64,000 nt of DNA from Mesorhizobium sp. 113-3-3 (GCF_016756495.1 NZ_AP023243.1:310001-374000), one strand, 5' to 3'; numbered from the stretch's first letter, positions 1-9,818 are shown. A program made the numbers and translations. The notes: generated from the letters alone by a model not told the origin.

Positions 1-1088
1 GCCGGATCGAGCTTGAGGTGTTCGAAGCCCCAGCGGACCTCATCGCCGGTCAGCGTGCGATGGCCGAACTTCTCCTGCGCTACACGGATCGCCTCGACAT
101 TGAGGATGCCGTTGACGATGCCGAGATTGTGGTAGACCGAGCCGATGCGCGACTTGTCTTCCAGATTGCCCTTGCCGGCGTCGTAGACGGTCTTCACGAT
201 TTCCTGCAGCACCGGGTAGGTGTTGCCGGAAGCCTGGGTGGTGATGGCGGTGTAACCCTTGGCGGCGTCGCCGGCGGGGATGACGTCCTCTTCCGAATTC
301 GACCAGACATTGCCGACGATGTGGTCGACCGGGTAGCCGACCTTGACCGCCGTCTTCAGCGCCACCGGGTTCATCACACCCCAGCCGCGCAGGACGACAA
401 AGTCCGGCTTGGCGCGGCGGATGGTCAGCCACTGCGACTGCTGCTCGTTGCCGGGATGCGGCACTTCGATCTGCTGCACGGTGAAGCCGTATTTCTGCGC
501 CAGCAGTTCATAGATCGGGATGGTCTCCTTGCCGTAGGGCGAGCCGTGATAGAGCACGACGATCTTCTTGCCCTTGAGCTTGTCGATGCCGCCTTCCTTG
601 GAGGCGATGTAGTTCACGATGCCTGAGGTCTCGCTGTAGGGGTTGAGCAGCAGCGGGAAGACGTAGGGGAAAACGCGGCCGTCGGTGGAATCGGTGCGGC
701 CGTGGTTGACCGTGATCAGCGGCACCTTGTCGGCGGTGATGCGGTCGATCATGGCATAGGCGATGCCGACCGAGAGCGGGTTCCAGGCGGCGGCACCGGC
801 ATGGCTCTTCTGCCGCTCATAGCATTCAACGCCGCGCTCGACCTCATACTGGGTCTCGCATTCGTCCCAGGTCAGCTTGACGCCATTGACGCCGCCGTCG
901 CGGATGTTGATGAGGTTGAGATAGTCGATGAAACCGCCGAAGAAGCCGGTGCCGCCGGCCGCATAGGGTCCGACGCGATAGCTCTGCAGCGGGAAATACT
1001 GTTCGTCGGCTTGGGCTGATGGCAAGGCCACCGACACGATCATCGCCGCGGACAGCGCCGCCGCCTTGATTGTGCTGAGGAAGGTCAT
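1..1088 (-). CDS. ABC transporter substrate-binding protein, branched-chain amino acid type (3' end cut by window edge)
   Basis: Reading from ATG at 1088 towards the left edge gives an open frame with no stop, so the C-terminus lies outside the window. The first ~25 residues (MTFLSTIKAAALSAAMIVSV then a short Ala-rich stretch ending AQA) form a Sec signal peptide. The mature part resembles the type I periplasmic-binding fold of LivJ-like proteins, with NPLSVGIAYAMIDRI, a KIVVLYHGSPYGKE sub-domain start and a hinge region RRAKPDFVVLRGWGVMNP. It is the binding protein for the permeases and ATPase encoded just upstream on the same strand. The ligand cannot be read from sequence; LivJ-like proteins bind amino acids, amides, urea or aromatic acids. 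Confidence 0.88.
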   Translation of the reverse strand, partial: MTFLSTIKAAALSAAMIVSVALPSAQADEQYFPLQSYRVGPYAAGGTGFFGGFIDYLNLINIRDGGVNGVKLTWDECETQYEVERGVECYERQKSHAGAAAWNPLSVGIAYAMIDRITADKVPLITVNHGRTDSTDGRVFPYVFPLLLNPYSETSGIVNYIASKEGGIDKLKGKKIVVLYHGSPYGKETIPIYELLAQKYGFTVQQIEVPHPGNEQQSQWLTIRRAKPDFVVLRGWGVMNPVALKTAVKVGYPVDHIVGNVWSNSEEDVIPAGDAAKGYTAITTQASGNTYPVLQEIVKTVYDAGKGNLEDKSRIGSVYHNLGIVNGILNVEAIRVAQEKFGHRTLTGDEVRWGFEHLKLDP

Positions 1089-1158
1089 TGTCAGGGTACT
1101 CCCGGTATGGGCCGTCTTGGTTCGGCCTCTGGTTCATTTTCAAATGCGAGTGCGGGGC

Positions 1159-2199
1159 TCAGGTCGACTGCCAGGCGAACAGGAGCCGTCTTCGGATCCT
1201 GTCCCACAGGGCCACCAGCCCGTCGGGTTCCAGGATCAGAAACAGGATGATGAGGGCGCCGAGCACGATGCGCTGGCTCATGTCGAGCACGCCCGAGTCG
1301 AAGACATCGCCGAGCAGGAAGCCGCCCAGGCGCGACAGGGCGAGCGGAAAGACCACGATCAGAGCGGCGCCGAAGAAGGCGCCACGGATCGAGGCAAGGC
1401 CGCCAATGATGATGATGAACAGGATCTGGAACGAACGGTCGAGATCGAAGCCATCCGGCTCGACGGTTCTGAGATAGGCGAAGGCCCAGATGACGCCGGC
1501 GACGCCGATGATGAAAGAGGAGATGGCGAAGGCCAGAAGCTTGGTCTTCAGCACCGGAATGCCGATGATGCGGGCGGCGGTCTCATTGTCGCGGATGGCG
1601 ATGAAGTTGCGCCCGGTCTGCGACGATACCAGCCGATAGGCGAGGAAGGTGAGGATGCTGACGATGGTCAGCGCGAAGAGATAACGGCCGACGGCGCCGT
1701 CGAAGGCGAAGCCTGAAATCGACAGCTTCGGCGCATCGATGACGCCGGATGCCGAATCGTTGGAGAACCAGCTGAATTTGGTCAGCGCCCATTGCACGAA
1801 GAACTGCGCGGCGAGCGTGGAAACGGCGAGATAGAAGCCTTTCAGCCGCAGGCTCGGCAGGCCGAAGACGATGCCGATCGCGGCGGCGACGATGCCGGCC
1901 AGAACAATGCTGCCGATCAGCGGCAGGCCTTCGACGCGCAAGTTGAAGTTATAGGCGGCGAAGGCGCCTGCCGCCATGAAGGCGGCGCTGCCCAGCGAGA
2001 CCTGGCCGGCATAGCCGGTGAGGATGTTCAAGCCCACGCCGGCAAGGCCGAGTGCCAGGAACGGCAGCAGGATGGCCTCGAACAGATAGCTCGAGCCGAT
2101 CAGCGGCACGACGCCATAGGCAAAGGCAAGCAGCAGCACGGGCGCGATCCATTTCGGCAGCACCGGCGCGGCGGAGAAATCGCTTGCGATCGAGGCCAT
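1159..2199 (-). CDS. branched-chain amino acid-type ABC transporter permease (LivM family)
   Basis: A 346-residue protein with about nine hydrophobic segments and the LivM hallmark LNILTGYAGQVSLG near residue 58, which is the conserved loop of this permease family. Its C-terminus (EPDGLVALWDRIRR) is the usual LivM ending. It sits 70 bp upstream of the binding-protein gene and only 3 bp downstream of the LivH-like gene, so the genes are probably one transcription unit. It would form half of the inner-membrane channel. Substrate unknown. Confidence 0.92.
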   Translation of the reverse strand: MASIASDFSAAPVLPKWIAPVLLLAFAYGVVPLIGSSYLFEAILLPFLALGLAGVGLNILTGYAGQVSLGSAAFMAAGAFAAYNFNLRVEGLPLIGSIVLAGIVAAAIGIVFGLPSLRLKGFYLAVSTLAAQFFVQWALTKFSWFSNDSASGVIDAPKLSISGFAFDGAVGRYLFALTIVSILTFLAYRLVSSQTGRNFIAIRDNETAARIIGIPVLKTKLLAFAISSFIIGVAGVIWAFAYLRTVEPDGFDLDRSFQILFIIIIGGLASIRGAFFGAALIVVFPLALSRLGGFLLGDVFDSGVLDMSQRIVLGALIILFLILEPDGLVALWDRIRRRLLFAWQST

Positions 2200-2202
2200 G
2201 GC

Positions 2203-3102
2203 TCAGACCCTTTCCACGAGCTTCTGGCCGAACAGGCCGGAGGGACGGATCAAGAGGAAGACGAGGGCTACGACATAGGCGAACCAGCTCTCGATGCCGC
2301 CGCCGAAATAGTCGCCGATATAGACCTCGGCGAGTTTTTCGCTGGCGCCGATCAAGAGGCCGCCGACGATGGCGCCGAGGATGGAATCGAAGCCGCCAAG
2401 CACCAGCACCGGCAGCGCCTTGAGCACCACCAGCGACAGCGAGAACTGCACGCCGAGACGGGCGCCCCAGAGCAGTCCCGCCACCAAGGCGACGAGACCG
2501 GCGGCAGCCCAGACGGTGGCCCAGATCAGCGGCAGCCTGAGGCCAACCGCAAGGGCCGCGAACTGGTCGTCGGCGACGGCGCGGAAGGAGAGGCCGATGC
2601 GGGTGTAGCGGAAGAACAGCGACAGCAAGAGAACCATGCCGGCGGCGACCACCGCGGCGAAAATATCGAACTGACTGATCAACACGCCGCCGACTTCCAG
2701 CGGTACGTCCTCGATGCCGAGATCGAGGCCATGGACCTGCGTGCCCCAGATCAGCTGGGCGGCGCCCTCGATGATGTAGGACAGGCCGAGCGTTGCCATG
2801 AAGAGGGTGATCGGCGGCTTGTTGGTGAGCGGCCTGAGCACCGTGCGCTCGATGGCGATGCCGATCGCCACCATGATGGCGAAGGTGGCGACCAGCGCCA
2901 GCGCGAAGGGAACTCCGCGCTCGACCAGGCTGACGAAGGTGAGCGCCGCAAAGAGGAGCAGCGCGCCTTGCGCGAAATTGAGCACGCCCGAGGTTTTGTA
3001 GATCAGCACGAAGCCGATCGCGACCAGCGAATACATGACGCCGGAGAGCAGGCCGCCGACGAGCACTTCGATGAAGAACTGGTAGTCGAAATCGGCGATC
3101 AT
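2203..3102 (-). CDS. branched-chain amino acid-type ABC transporter permease (LivH family)
   Basis: A 299-residue integral membrane protein. The N-terminal segment SLVAIGFVLIYKTSGVLNFA followed by QG matches the LivH signature, in which the first helix and a conserved NFAQG/NFAHG turn are near the start. It contains eight or so hydrophobic stretches. Its start codon overlaps the end of the ATPase gene by 4 bp, a sign of translational coupling. It should pair with the LivM-like protein as the transmembrane heterodimer of the transporter. Confidence 0.92.
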   Translation of the reverse strand: MIADFDYQFFIEVLVGGLLSGVMYSLVAIGFVLIYKTSGVLNFAQGALLLFAALTFVSLVERGVPFALALVATFAIMVAIGIAIERTVLRPLTNKPPITLFMATLGLSYIIEGAAQLIWGTQVHGLDLGIEDVPLEVGGVLISQFDIFAAVVAAGMVLLLSLFFRYTRIGLSFRAVADDQFAALAVGLRLPLIWATVWAAAGLVALVAGLLWGARLGVQFSLSLVVLKALPVLVLGGFDSILGAIVGGLLIGASEKLAEVYIGDYFGGGIESWFAYVVALVFLLIRPSGLFGQKLVERV

Positions 3103-4025
3103 ATGCCTGCCCCGTCCTCATTGTCCGAGGTGACGCCGAGATAGGCATCGATGACGCGCTGGTCGTTCCTGACTTCGTCGGGCGTGGCGTCGGCGATCTT
3201 GCGGCCATAGTCTAGAACGGCGATGCGATCGGACAGGCCCATGACGACGCCGACATCGTGCTCGATCAGCACGACCGTGGTGGCGAAACGGTCGCGGGCG
3301 GCGCGCACGAAACTTGCCATTTCGCTTTTCTCGCTTGCGGTCATGCCCGCCATCGGTTCGTCGAGCAGAAGCAGGCGCGGCTCGGCGACCAGTGCGCGGG
3401 CCAATTCGACCCGCTTCTGCAGCCCGTAGGGCAGCGTGCCGGCGAGGCGATCACGGACCGCGGTGAGGTCGAGGAATTCGAGGATCTGCTCGGCGCGGCT
3501 GCGTGAATCACGCTGCTCGCCACGCGAGCGGCCGATGCCGAGCACCTGGCCGGCGAAATTGGAGCGGACCTTGTAGGCGAGGCCGGAGGCGACATTGTCG
3601 AGAACGCTGAGGCCCTTGAACAGAGCAAGGTTCTGAAAGGTCCTGGCGACGCCGAGATGCGCCAGGCGCTGCGTCGGCACCTGGGAATAGCTGACGCCAT
3701 CGAGCAGGACATGGCCACGGTCCGGACGGTAGACGCCGCTGATGACATTGATCAGCGAACTCTTGCCGGCGCCGTTCGGGCCAATGATGGCGCGGATCTC
3801 GCCTGGGTTAACCGACAGGTCGATATCGGCAAGCGCCACGACGCCACCGAACGACAGCCCGATGCCTTGTAGCGAGAGCAGCGGAGCGGCGGCATCCGCA
3901 ATCGTCCCCGCCGGCACGACGCCAACGGCCGACGACCGGGGCGTCGACGTCAGGCCGCGCGCGAAGACTTCCGGTGCGTAGACCGAGGCCTCCATCATTC
4001 CAAGGGCATAGCTGGCCAACGGCAT
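3099..4025 (-). CDS. ABC transporter ATP-binding protein (LivG family) with N-terminal extension
   Basis: 308 residues. The nucleotide-binding domain begins near residue 49, with Walker A GPNGAGKS at 82-89, the LivG-style signature LPYGLQKRVELARAL from 198 and Walker B LLLLDEP at 218-224. The first ~45 residues are an extension not usual for LivG. The ATG at 4025 is preceded by GAGGA, so the extension seems to be translated. It energises the transporter encoded downstream. A LivF-type second ATPase is not visible here; it could lie beyond the left edge after the binding-protein gene. Confidence 0.9.
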   Translation of the reverse strand: MPLASYALGMMEASVYAPEVFARGLTSTPRSSAVGVVPAGTIADAAAPLLSLQGIGLSFGGVVALADIDLSVNPGEIRAIIGPNGAGKSSLINVISGVYRPDRGHVLLDGVSYSQVPTQRLAHLGVARTFQNLALFKGLSVLDNVASGLAYKVRSNFAGQVLGIGRSRGEQRDSRSRAEQILEFLDLTAVRDRLAGTLPYGLQKRVELARALVAEPRLLLLDEPMAGMTASEKSEMASFVRAARDRFATTVVLIEHDVGVVMGLSDRIAVLDYGRKIADATPDEVRNDQRVIDAYLGVTSDNEDGAGI

Positions 4026-4145
4026 TCCAATCGTCCTCGATTGCTAGCAGGCGCACAAATCCCGTTGCCGCCCGAATGCTCGAGCGCGCCTGGGAACCTT
4101 CATTCGTTTGCTGGCCGGAAATGCCCGGCCAGCCTGGAGGGATGC

Positions 4146-5246
4146 CTATTCCGCTGCCAGCGACGCCGCCTGTTCGGCGTCCTCCAGCTCGCGAACGAGC
4201 GGGATGACATGCTTGCCGAAATACTCGACCTCTTCCTGGAAATGCAGGAAGCCGAGCAGGATGAGATCGGCGCCGGCGCGCTTCAGGTCGACGATGCGCT
4301 CGGCGACCTGCCTCGGCGTGCCGATCAGGTTCGAGCGGAAGCCGTCATTGTACTGGACCAGATCGTCGAAGGAGGATTTCGCCCAATTGCCCTCGCCTTC
4401 CGGCGAAGCCTTGCCGGCGTTCTTGACTTCGTGACCGAAGGCGTTGACCGCTTCGGGATTGGCCTTGGCGATGATTTCGGCGAGCACCGCCTTGGCCTCT
4501 TCCTCGGTCTCGCGGACGATGGCAAAGGCGTTGACGCCCACCTTGACCGAATGGTTGTTGGCCTTCGCCTTGGCCCTGATGTCGTCAACCTGCTTGGCGA
4601 TTTCGGCCGGCGTGTTGCCGTTGGTGAAGTACCAGTCCGAGACACGCGAAGCCATGTCGCGGGCGGCGCGCGAAGACCCGCCCTGGAAGATTTCGGGAAG
4701 CTGTGGCGGTTTCGGCTTCAAAGAGTACTCGTTGAAGCGGTAGAAATCGCCGCGGAAGGTGAAGCTGTCCTCAGTCCAGATTCCACGCAGCGCGCGGATG
4801 AATTCCTCGGAGCGACGGTAGCGCTCGTCATGGTCGAGCCAATGCTCGCCGATGGCGTGGAACTCGCCGCGGAACCAGCCTGAGACGAGATTGATGGCGA
4901 CGCGGCCGTTGGTCAGATAGCTGATGGTGGCGAGCTGCTTGGCGGCCAGCGCCGGGTTCCACGGGCCGGGCAGGATCGCGGCGATGACCTTGAGCGTCGT
5001 GGTGGCGGCCAGGAGGTCATGGCTGAAGGCCACCGATTCATGCTGTTCGTCGGCGCCGTAGCCGGCGGTGAAACGGATCTGGCTCAGCGCATAGTCGAAG
5101 CCGGCCTTCTCGGCGATCTGCGCCAGCTTGCGGTTGTACTCGGCCGAATGGTTGGTGCGCTGCTCGATGTTGGAAATCACCAGGCCGCCCGAAACATTCG
5201 GCACCCAGTAGGCGAACTTGACCGCGTCGGTTCCTGCTTGTGCCAT
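4146..5246 (-). CDS. sfnG: dimethylsulfone monooxygenase-like FMNH2-dependent oxygenase (SfnG family)
   Basis: 366 residues of the bacterial luciferase-like (LLM) fold. The start region (KFAYWVPNVSGGLVISNIEQ) and the segment INLVSGWFRGEFHAIGEHWL are typical of SfnG, which oxidises dimethylsulfone to methanesulfinate with reduced flavin. The ATG at 5246 was chosen because GGGAGA precedes it by 6 bases and family similarity begins there; the open frame continues far upstream without recognisable sequence. It is transcribed in the same direction as ssuD and the FAD protein, 163 bp downstream of the latter. An alternative is a related sulfone or sulfonate oxygenase. Confidence 0.85.
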   Translation of the reverse strand: MAQAGTDAVKFAYWVPNVSGGLVISNIEQRTNHSAEYNRKLAQIAEKAGFDYALSQIRFTAGYGADEQHESVAFSHDLLAATTTLKVIAAILPGPWNPALAAKQLATISYLTNGRVAINLVSGWFRGEFHAIGEHWLDHDERYRRSEEFIRALRGIWTEDSFTFRGDFYRFNEYSLKPKPPQLPEIFQGGSSRAARDMASRVSDWYFTNGNTPAEIAKQVDDIRAKAKANNHSVKVGVNAFAIVRETEEEAKAVLAEIIAKANPEAVNAFGHEVKNAGKASPEGEGNWAKSSFDDLVQYNDGFRSNLIGTPRQVAERIVDLKRAGADLILLGFLHFQEEVEYFGKHVIPLVRELEDAEQAASLAAE

Positions 5247-5409
5247 GACTGTCTCCCATTCACGCCGTATCGTTGATCGGTCCGGCGAGGCCGGATTTCG
5301 CCAACATTTATTATGTCTACTGATTATATATACAAAGTAGGATTTTCCGTTTTTGGCGCCTGCTTGGAACGGAAATACCAATTTTTCGCGGCCAGGCCGG
5401 GTTCCGCTG

Positions 5410-6870
5410 TCAGCGCGCGACCGCAACGTCGCCGGCATTGGCGCCAACCGCCTCGGCGGACGGAAACCTGTCGACCAGCCCAGCAATCTCGCCGGCGACC
5501 ACCTGGGCATGGCGGGCGACCTCCGGCAGGCCCATGAGTTCGCCAAAGGTGCCCCGCGCCAGCGGACCGGCGACGAAAAGCCCGGGGACAGCCCTGCCAT
5601 CCTGGCCGATGGCGCGGCTATCCAGACTGGTCGCGATGCCGAGCCCATAGGCGTCGACTTTGATCAGTCCGGCCTCGGCCAGGGAGCGCAACGCCGGATT
5701 GAGCCGAAGCGCCTGTCCATGAGCCGGCCCCGTCGTGTTGACGACGGCATCGAAGCGGGCCGTCTCGATCCGTGTCTGGCCGCGCCGCTGAAAGCTGACC
5801 GCAAGGCTCTCGCCCTCATCGTTGGACGCGACGAGCCTGGCGGCGATGGTGTCGAACGTGCCGGCGGCCTGGCGGCGATCGAGCACGGAAGCGACTTGCG
5901 GGGCGATCCTGAAGCGATGCACGTCCCAGAACACGCGCAACTGACGGACGAGCCTTGCCCGTTCGGATGGAGGAAGGGCGGCCCACAGCGCCGGCCCCTG
6001 CAGGCGCAACTGATCGAAGACGGATTGCCAGTTGACGTTGGCCTCGCGCGCCGCGGCAAGCGTGGCGCGAATGTTGCGAAGCAGGCCAAGCGCCGACGTG
6101 GCCGGCGTCGATGCGAAATCGCCGAAGGGTTCGCCCCTGACATCGGGATGGCCGCGCGAGCGCAGTCCGCGGCGCGACAGCGCCAGGATGCGGCCGCGAT
6201 GGCCACGGCGATCGAGTTCCGCGACCATGTCGGCCGAGGTCAGCCCGGAGCCGACGATCAGCACCGAGGCGTCCGACCCGATCCCGACAAGTGCCGATGC
6301 GGCATAGGGATCGGCGACAAAAGCCTGCGCTTCGGCCAGGGAAGCCAGCGCTGCCGGGATTGCGGGTGCAGGATGCGTCGCGGCGAGGACGACAATGTCG
6401 GCGGCGACGGGGCCGGCGGAGGTCTGCACGGTCCAGCCGGCGCCACTTGTTTGCCGTGTCACGCCGGTGGCGAGACCGCCGACATGACGGACCGCGCCTG
6501 AAACCAGATAGGGGGCGAGGTGCTCGGCGACATAGCGGCCGAACACGCGACGGCGCGGATAGGCGTCGCCATTCTTCCAGATCGCGTCGGCGTCACGCTC
6601 GAGTTCGCCGGAGCCGGCCAACCAGCGCGCGAAATGCTGCGGATCGTCGGGAGCCATGCTCATTCTGACAGCCGGGACATTGACCCGGTGCGACGGCTCT
6701 TCGCAGGAATAGGCGAGACCGCCGCCAAGTGCTGGGCGCGGCTCGATCACGGAGACCAACAGGTGCTCCGGCCGATGCGCCCGCGCCAAATGCCATGCCA
6801 GCGCCGCGCCGGAAAAACCGCCGCCAATGATGGCGACGCGCAGTCGGCGGGCTGGAGGCAGCGCGTTCAC
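5410..6870 (-). CDS. FAD/NAD(P)-binding protein (HpaO/SidA-like monooxygenase fold)
   Basis: 486 residues from a GTG start whose GTGA overlaps the ssuD stop, so the two are translationally coupled. The N-terminus [20 protein letters not shown] is a dinucleotide-binding GxGxxS motif, followed by GGGLAYS and HRVNVPA. A second Rossmann motif ([18 protein letters not shown]) lies near residue 190. The C-terminal [21 protein letters not shown] resembles the closing FAD-binding segment of this family. It is common in rhizobial organosulfur clusters. Its substrate is not known; a flavin-dependent oxidation step in sulfonate use is inferred from context only. Confidence 0.82.
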   Translation of the reverse strand: MNALPPARRLRVAIIGGGFSGAALAWHLARAHRPEHLLVSVIEPRPALGGGLAYSCEEPSHRVNVPAVRMSMAPDDPQHFARWLAGSGELERDADAIWKNGDAYPRRRVFGRYVAEHLAPYLVSGAVRHVGGLATGVTRQTSGAGWTVQTSAGPVAADIVVLAATHPAPAIPAALASLAEAQAFVADPYAASALVGIGSDASVLIVGSGLTSADMVAELDRRGHRGRILALSRRGLRSRGHPDVRGEPFGDFASTPATSALGLLRNIRATLAAAREANVNWQSVFDQLRLQGPALWAALPPSERARLVRQLRVFWDVHRFRIAPQVASVLDRRQAAGTFDTIAARLVASNDEGESLAVSFQRRGQTRIETARFDAVVNTTGPAHGQALRLNPALRSLAEAGLIKVDAYGLGIATSLDSRAIGQDGRAVPGLFVAGPLARGTFGELMGLPEVARHAQVVAGEIAGLVDRFPSAEAVGANAGDVAVAR

Positions 6871-8039
6871 GAGGCGCTGGCGAGCGATTTCGGCCGGTGG
6901 TCGCCGGCGATGGTCTCGCCGAACGGTCCGGTGTTGACGGATGAGCCGGCTGATTTGACCGGATGATCGGTCGGCAATTTCGGCAGCACCAGTTCGCCAA
7001 AACGATAGGCTTCTTCGAGATGCGGGTAGCCGGACAGGATGAAGGTGTCGATGCCGAGGCGGCGATATTCTTCGATCCGCTCGGCAATGGTGTCGGGATC
7101 GCCGACCAAGGCCGTCCCCGCGCCGCCTCGTACCAAGCCCACCCCAGCCCAAAGATTGGGCGCGATCTCGAGCTTGGCGCGGTCGCCGCCATGCAGCGCG
7201 CTCATGCGCGCCTGGCCGACCGAATCCATGCGGGCAAAGACTTTCTGGGCCGAAGCGATCGTTGCGTCGTCGAGGCGGCTGATCAGCCGGTCGGCGGCGG
7301 CCCACGCCTCCTCGGTGGTTTCCCGCGCTATGACATGCAGGCGGATGCCGAAGGAGAGTTTGCGGCCGGCCTTCTCGGCCAGCTCACGCACGGCATCCAG
7401 CTTGCGCTCGACATCGGCGGGCGGTTCGCCCCAGGTCAGATATTTGTCGATCTCCTGCGCCGCCACCGTCGACCCGGCATCGGACGAGCCGCCGAAATAG
7501 AGCGGCGGATAGGGCGTTTGCACCGGCGGGAACAGCAGCCTGCCGTCCTCGATGTGGAAATGCTTGCCCTGATGCTCGACCGTCTCGCCGCTCAGCACGC
7601 GCTTGTAGATCCGCAGGAATTCCTGGGTCACCTCGTAGCGCTCGGCATGCGAGAGGAAAATGCCGTCGCCCTTGTTCTCCAGCGGATCGCCGCCGGTGAC
7701 GACATTGATCAGCAGGCGCCCGTTGGAAATGCGGTCGAGCGTGGCCGTCATGCGCGCGGCGAGCGTCGGCGACTGCAGGCCGGGCCGCACGGCGACCAGG
7801 AAACGCAGCCGCTCGGTCAGCGGCACCAGCGCCGAGGCGATCACCCAGGAATCCTCGCACGACCGGCCGGTCGGCAGCAGCACGCCATAGTAGCCCAGCG
7901 TGTCGGCGGCCTTCGCCACTTGCGTCAGATAGGGCAGATCAACCGATCGGCCGCCCTCGGCGGTGCCGAGATAACGGCTGTCGCCATGCGTCGGCAGGAA
8001 CCAGAGGACCTTGATGCGGTCCGGAACGTCGCGGGTCAT
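6867..8039 (-). CDS. ssuD: alkanesulfonate monooxygenase, FMNH2-dependent (SsuD family)
   Basis: 390 residues of the LLM flavin oxygenase fold, close to the ~380 residues of SsuD. Family segments include [12 protein letters not shown], the [13 protein letters not shown] loop and [16 protein letters not shown]. SsuD splits alkanesulfonates into an aldehyde and sulfite to supply sulfur when sulfate is scarce. It is the first gene of a run that includes the FAD protein (4-bp overlap) and sfnG. No SsuE-type reductase or SsuABC transporter is present in the window next to it. A 17-bp inverted repeat lies 122 bp upstream. Confidence 0.9.
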   Translation of the reverse strand: MTRDVPDRIKVLWFLPTHGDSRYLGTAEGGRSVDLPYLTQVAKAADTLGYYGVLLPTGRSCEDSWVIASALVPLTERLRFLVAVRPGLQSPTLAARMTATLDRISNGRLLINVVTGGDPLENKGDGIFLSHAERYEVTQEFLRIYKRVLSGETVEHQGKHFHIEDGRLLFPPVQTPYPPLYFGGSSDAGSTVAAQEIDKYLTWGEPPADVERKLDAVRELAEKAGRKLSFGIRLHVIARETTEEAWAAADRLISRLDDATIASAQKVFARMDSVGQARMSALHGGDRAKLEIAPNLWAGVGLVRGGAGTALVGDPDTIAERIEEYRRLGIDTFILSGYPHLEEAYRFGELVLPKLPTDHPVKSAGSSVNTGPFGETIAGDHRPKSLASAS

Positions 8040-8160
8040 GGCTTGCCTCCCGCGAGCCGGTGGCGGCGGACTGTGCCTGACGGGGTTGAAAGCGGGCGCA
8101 AGGGGGTGGGCATGGCGTGGTTCCTGTCCGAGAAAACCAGATCGCCCGCACTTTGCTTAT

Positions 8161-8177
8161 TCTACAAACTCTGTAGA
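8161..8177. promoter_or_regulatory. inverted repeat upstream of ssuD, candidate operator
   Basis: TCTACA-AACTC-TGTAGA is a perfect 6-bp-arm inverted repeat. It overlaps a second one, AACTCT-GT-AGAGTT, at 8167-8180. It lies about 122 bp upstream of ssuD in the 363-bp space before the integrase gene. A CTACT/AGTAG pair is also seen upstream of sfnG (about 5317-5342). A role in sulfur-responsive control is inference. Confidence 0.4.
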
Positions 8178-8293
8178 GTTAGTTTATTCCAAATCCATCG
8201 TTGAGATTGGAAATTCTCTTCGATCGGTCGAAGCCGGCCGAATCCTCTGCATGCTCGCAGGCGTCAGTCCCTGGCGGATTGGAGAAGACTGTT

Positions 8294-8310
8294 TGGTGGA
8301 GCCAATCGGA
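8294..8310. repeat. left attachment site (tRNA-distal copy)
   Basis: The 17-bp sequence TGGTGGAGCCAATCGGA is identical to the last 17 bases of the tRNA-Ala gene at 20487-20503, in the same orientation. The bases on either side differ between the two copies, which sets the repeat length. It marks the distal junction of the integrated element. Confidence 0.85.
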
Positions 8311-8374
8311 CTAGACACCACCGCTCCCATATTCGTTGCAAACCTTGGTTTCCCGTGCTAATCGGCCCTAAGTA

Positions 8375-8396
8375 GGGGTCAGAATGCGGGGTCAGA
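8375..8396. repeat. pair of 9-bp direct repeats near the left end, possible integrase arm sites
   Basis: GGGGTCAGA occurs at 8375-8383 and 8388-8396, between the left att copy and the integrase gene. The same 9-mer recurs at 20414-20422 near the right end, with a related GGGGTCATT at 20435-20443. Repeats on both sides of an integrating element suggest arm-type binding sites, though GGGGTCAGA is also a motif of dispersed repeats in many genomes. Confidence 0.4.
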
Positions 8397-8402
8397 GTTG
8401 CC

Positions 8403-9818
8403 ATGAGAAGACGACAACGGGCAGAGGGACGGCGGAACAACGGACCGATGCGGCACCTTCAGTTGAAGGGGAACCGCTACCGATACCGTAGGGCCATCCC
8501 GGCGGAGCTTCAACGGCACTTCGGAGGCAACAAGTTCTATGTTCGGTCCCTTGGGACGAGTGACGTTGTGGAAGCCAAGCGACGGAGGGACGAGGCCGAG
8601 AGGGAGAGCGACAAGCTATTTGGTGAGCTTCGGCGCGGCGGGATGACCGTCCCCGCCAGAGATGCAATTCGCGAACTTGGCGAGGTGTGGGCCAGGGAGC
8701 TTGCGGAGAGCCGAGCGGACCCCGTTAGGTGGACCGAAAAACTGACCGGGAGAAGACCAGCCGACGAAGACGTCCACGACGCACACGGGCATGTCATGGA
8801 ACAGGCCGATAAGATCGAGCGGGAGCACGGGGAGGACGCCAAGACGCGGTTTCTTGATGAGGCGTTCGGCCGGGTTGGCGTGGATCGCTTCCGGGACACC
8901 TACCTTGGCGAGGTGAAGCTTGCCCCCAAGACCATTCGGGACCGCACGGGGCACCTTAACAGGTTCGCTAGGTGGTCCGAGACCGAGGGGCTGAGACTGG
9001 CCGATATCGATCGCAGGACGGCAGGAAGGTATTTCACCTCACAGCTTGCCGGGGGAGACCGCTGGACCGCCCTCAAGCACCTATCGAGCTTGCGGGGCTA
9101 CTGGGATTTCCTCAAGAGGCGCGGACACGTCAACGGCAACGACAATCCTTGGGAAGGCCAGCAGTTGCCTGACAGGAGCCGCAGAGTGGAGCGCGGGGCG
9201 CGGGACAATGACGAGCGACCTTTCACCACGAAGGAAATGCAGACGCTTCTCTACGCGCCGGAGGAGGAACGGGCCAAGGCACTGGGGCGGACCCCTGCCC
9301 GGCTCATAGACGACGCCATGCGCATCGCGGCGTTGACGGGGATGCGCCTTGCCGAGGTCGTGACGCTCTGGTGCGTGGAGGTGGACGGCGGCTTCTTCTC
9401 CATCGGTCATGGCAAGACAAGCGCGGCGGTGCGTCGTGTCCCCATTCATTCCGACCTTGCGGAGATCGTGGAGCGGCGGACAAAGGCTAAGAAGCCGAAG
9501 GACTGGCTATTTCACGAGTTGCAACACGAGAGGGACCCCGGCGACACCTTCGGCAAGCGTTTTGCCCGCTATCGGGAGCGACTGGGGGTTGACGACAAGC
9601 GGGAAGGAAAGCGCCGGAGCTTGGTCAACTTCCACAGCTTCCGCCGATGGTTCATCACCGAGGCGGAGCGTGGGGACATTCCAGAGAGTACCATAGCGGC
9701 CGTCGTGGGCCACGAGGAGGGCCGCAAGGGGATCACGTTCGGGACTTACTCGCGGGGGCCATCGGAGGAGCAAATGCGGGCCTGTGTCGAGGCCGTGAAG
9801 CTACCCTTTGTGAAGTAA
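8403..9818 (+). CDS. tyrosine-type site-specific integrase
   Basis: 471 residues. The catalytic residues can all be placed: Arg315 (LTGMRLAEV), Lys338 (GHGKTS), His411 and Arg414 (HSFRR), His437 (VVGHEEG) and the nucleophile Tyr449 (FGTYSRG). A SAM-like core-binding region spans about 145-255, and the N-terminus (RHLQLKGNRYRYRRAIP) is the short domain common in proteobacterial phage and island integrases. An internal ATG at 8448 fits that domain better and is an equally likely start. It sits 92 bp from the left att copy and reads inward, so it most likely drives integration at tRNA-Ala. Confidence 0.93.
   Translation: MRRRQRAEGRRNNGPMRHLQLKGNRYRYRRAIPAELQRHFGGNKFYVRSLGTSDVVEAKRRRDEAERESDKLFGELRRGGMTVPARDAIRELGEVWARELAESRADPVRWTEKLTGRRPADEDVHDAHGHVMEQADKIEREHGEDAKTRFLDEAFGRVGVDRFRDTYLGEVKLAPKTIRDRTGHLNRFARWSETEGLRLADIDRRTAGRYFTSQLAGGDRWTALKHLSSLRGYWDFLKRRGHVNGNDNPWEGQQLPDRSRRVERGARDNDERPFTTKEMQTLLYAPEEERAKALGRTPARLIDDAMRIAALTGMRLAEVVTLWCVEVDGGFFSIGHGKTSAAVRRVPIHSDLAEIVERRTKAKKPKDWLFHELQHERDPGDTFGKRFARYRERLGVDDKREGKRRSLVNFHSFRRWFITEAERGDIPESTIAAVVGHEEGRKGITFGTYSRGPSEEQMRACVEAVKLPFVK

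Noticed and set aside
5354..5370. possible sigma-54 promoter (TGGC then TTGG)
   Set aside because: Spacing is one base short, the GC element is wrong and it points away from sfnG.
5247..5648. N-terminal extension of the SfnG-like gene
   Set aside because: The extra 134 codons overlap the FAD-protein gene in another frame, are Arg/Pro-rich and precede a start with a proper ribosome site.
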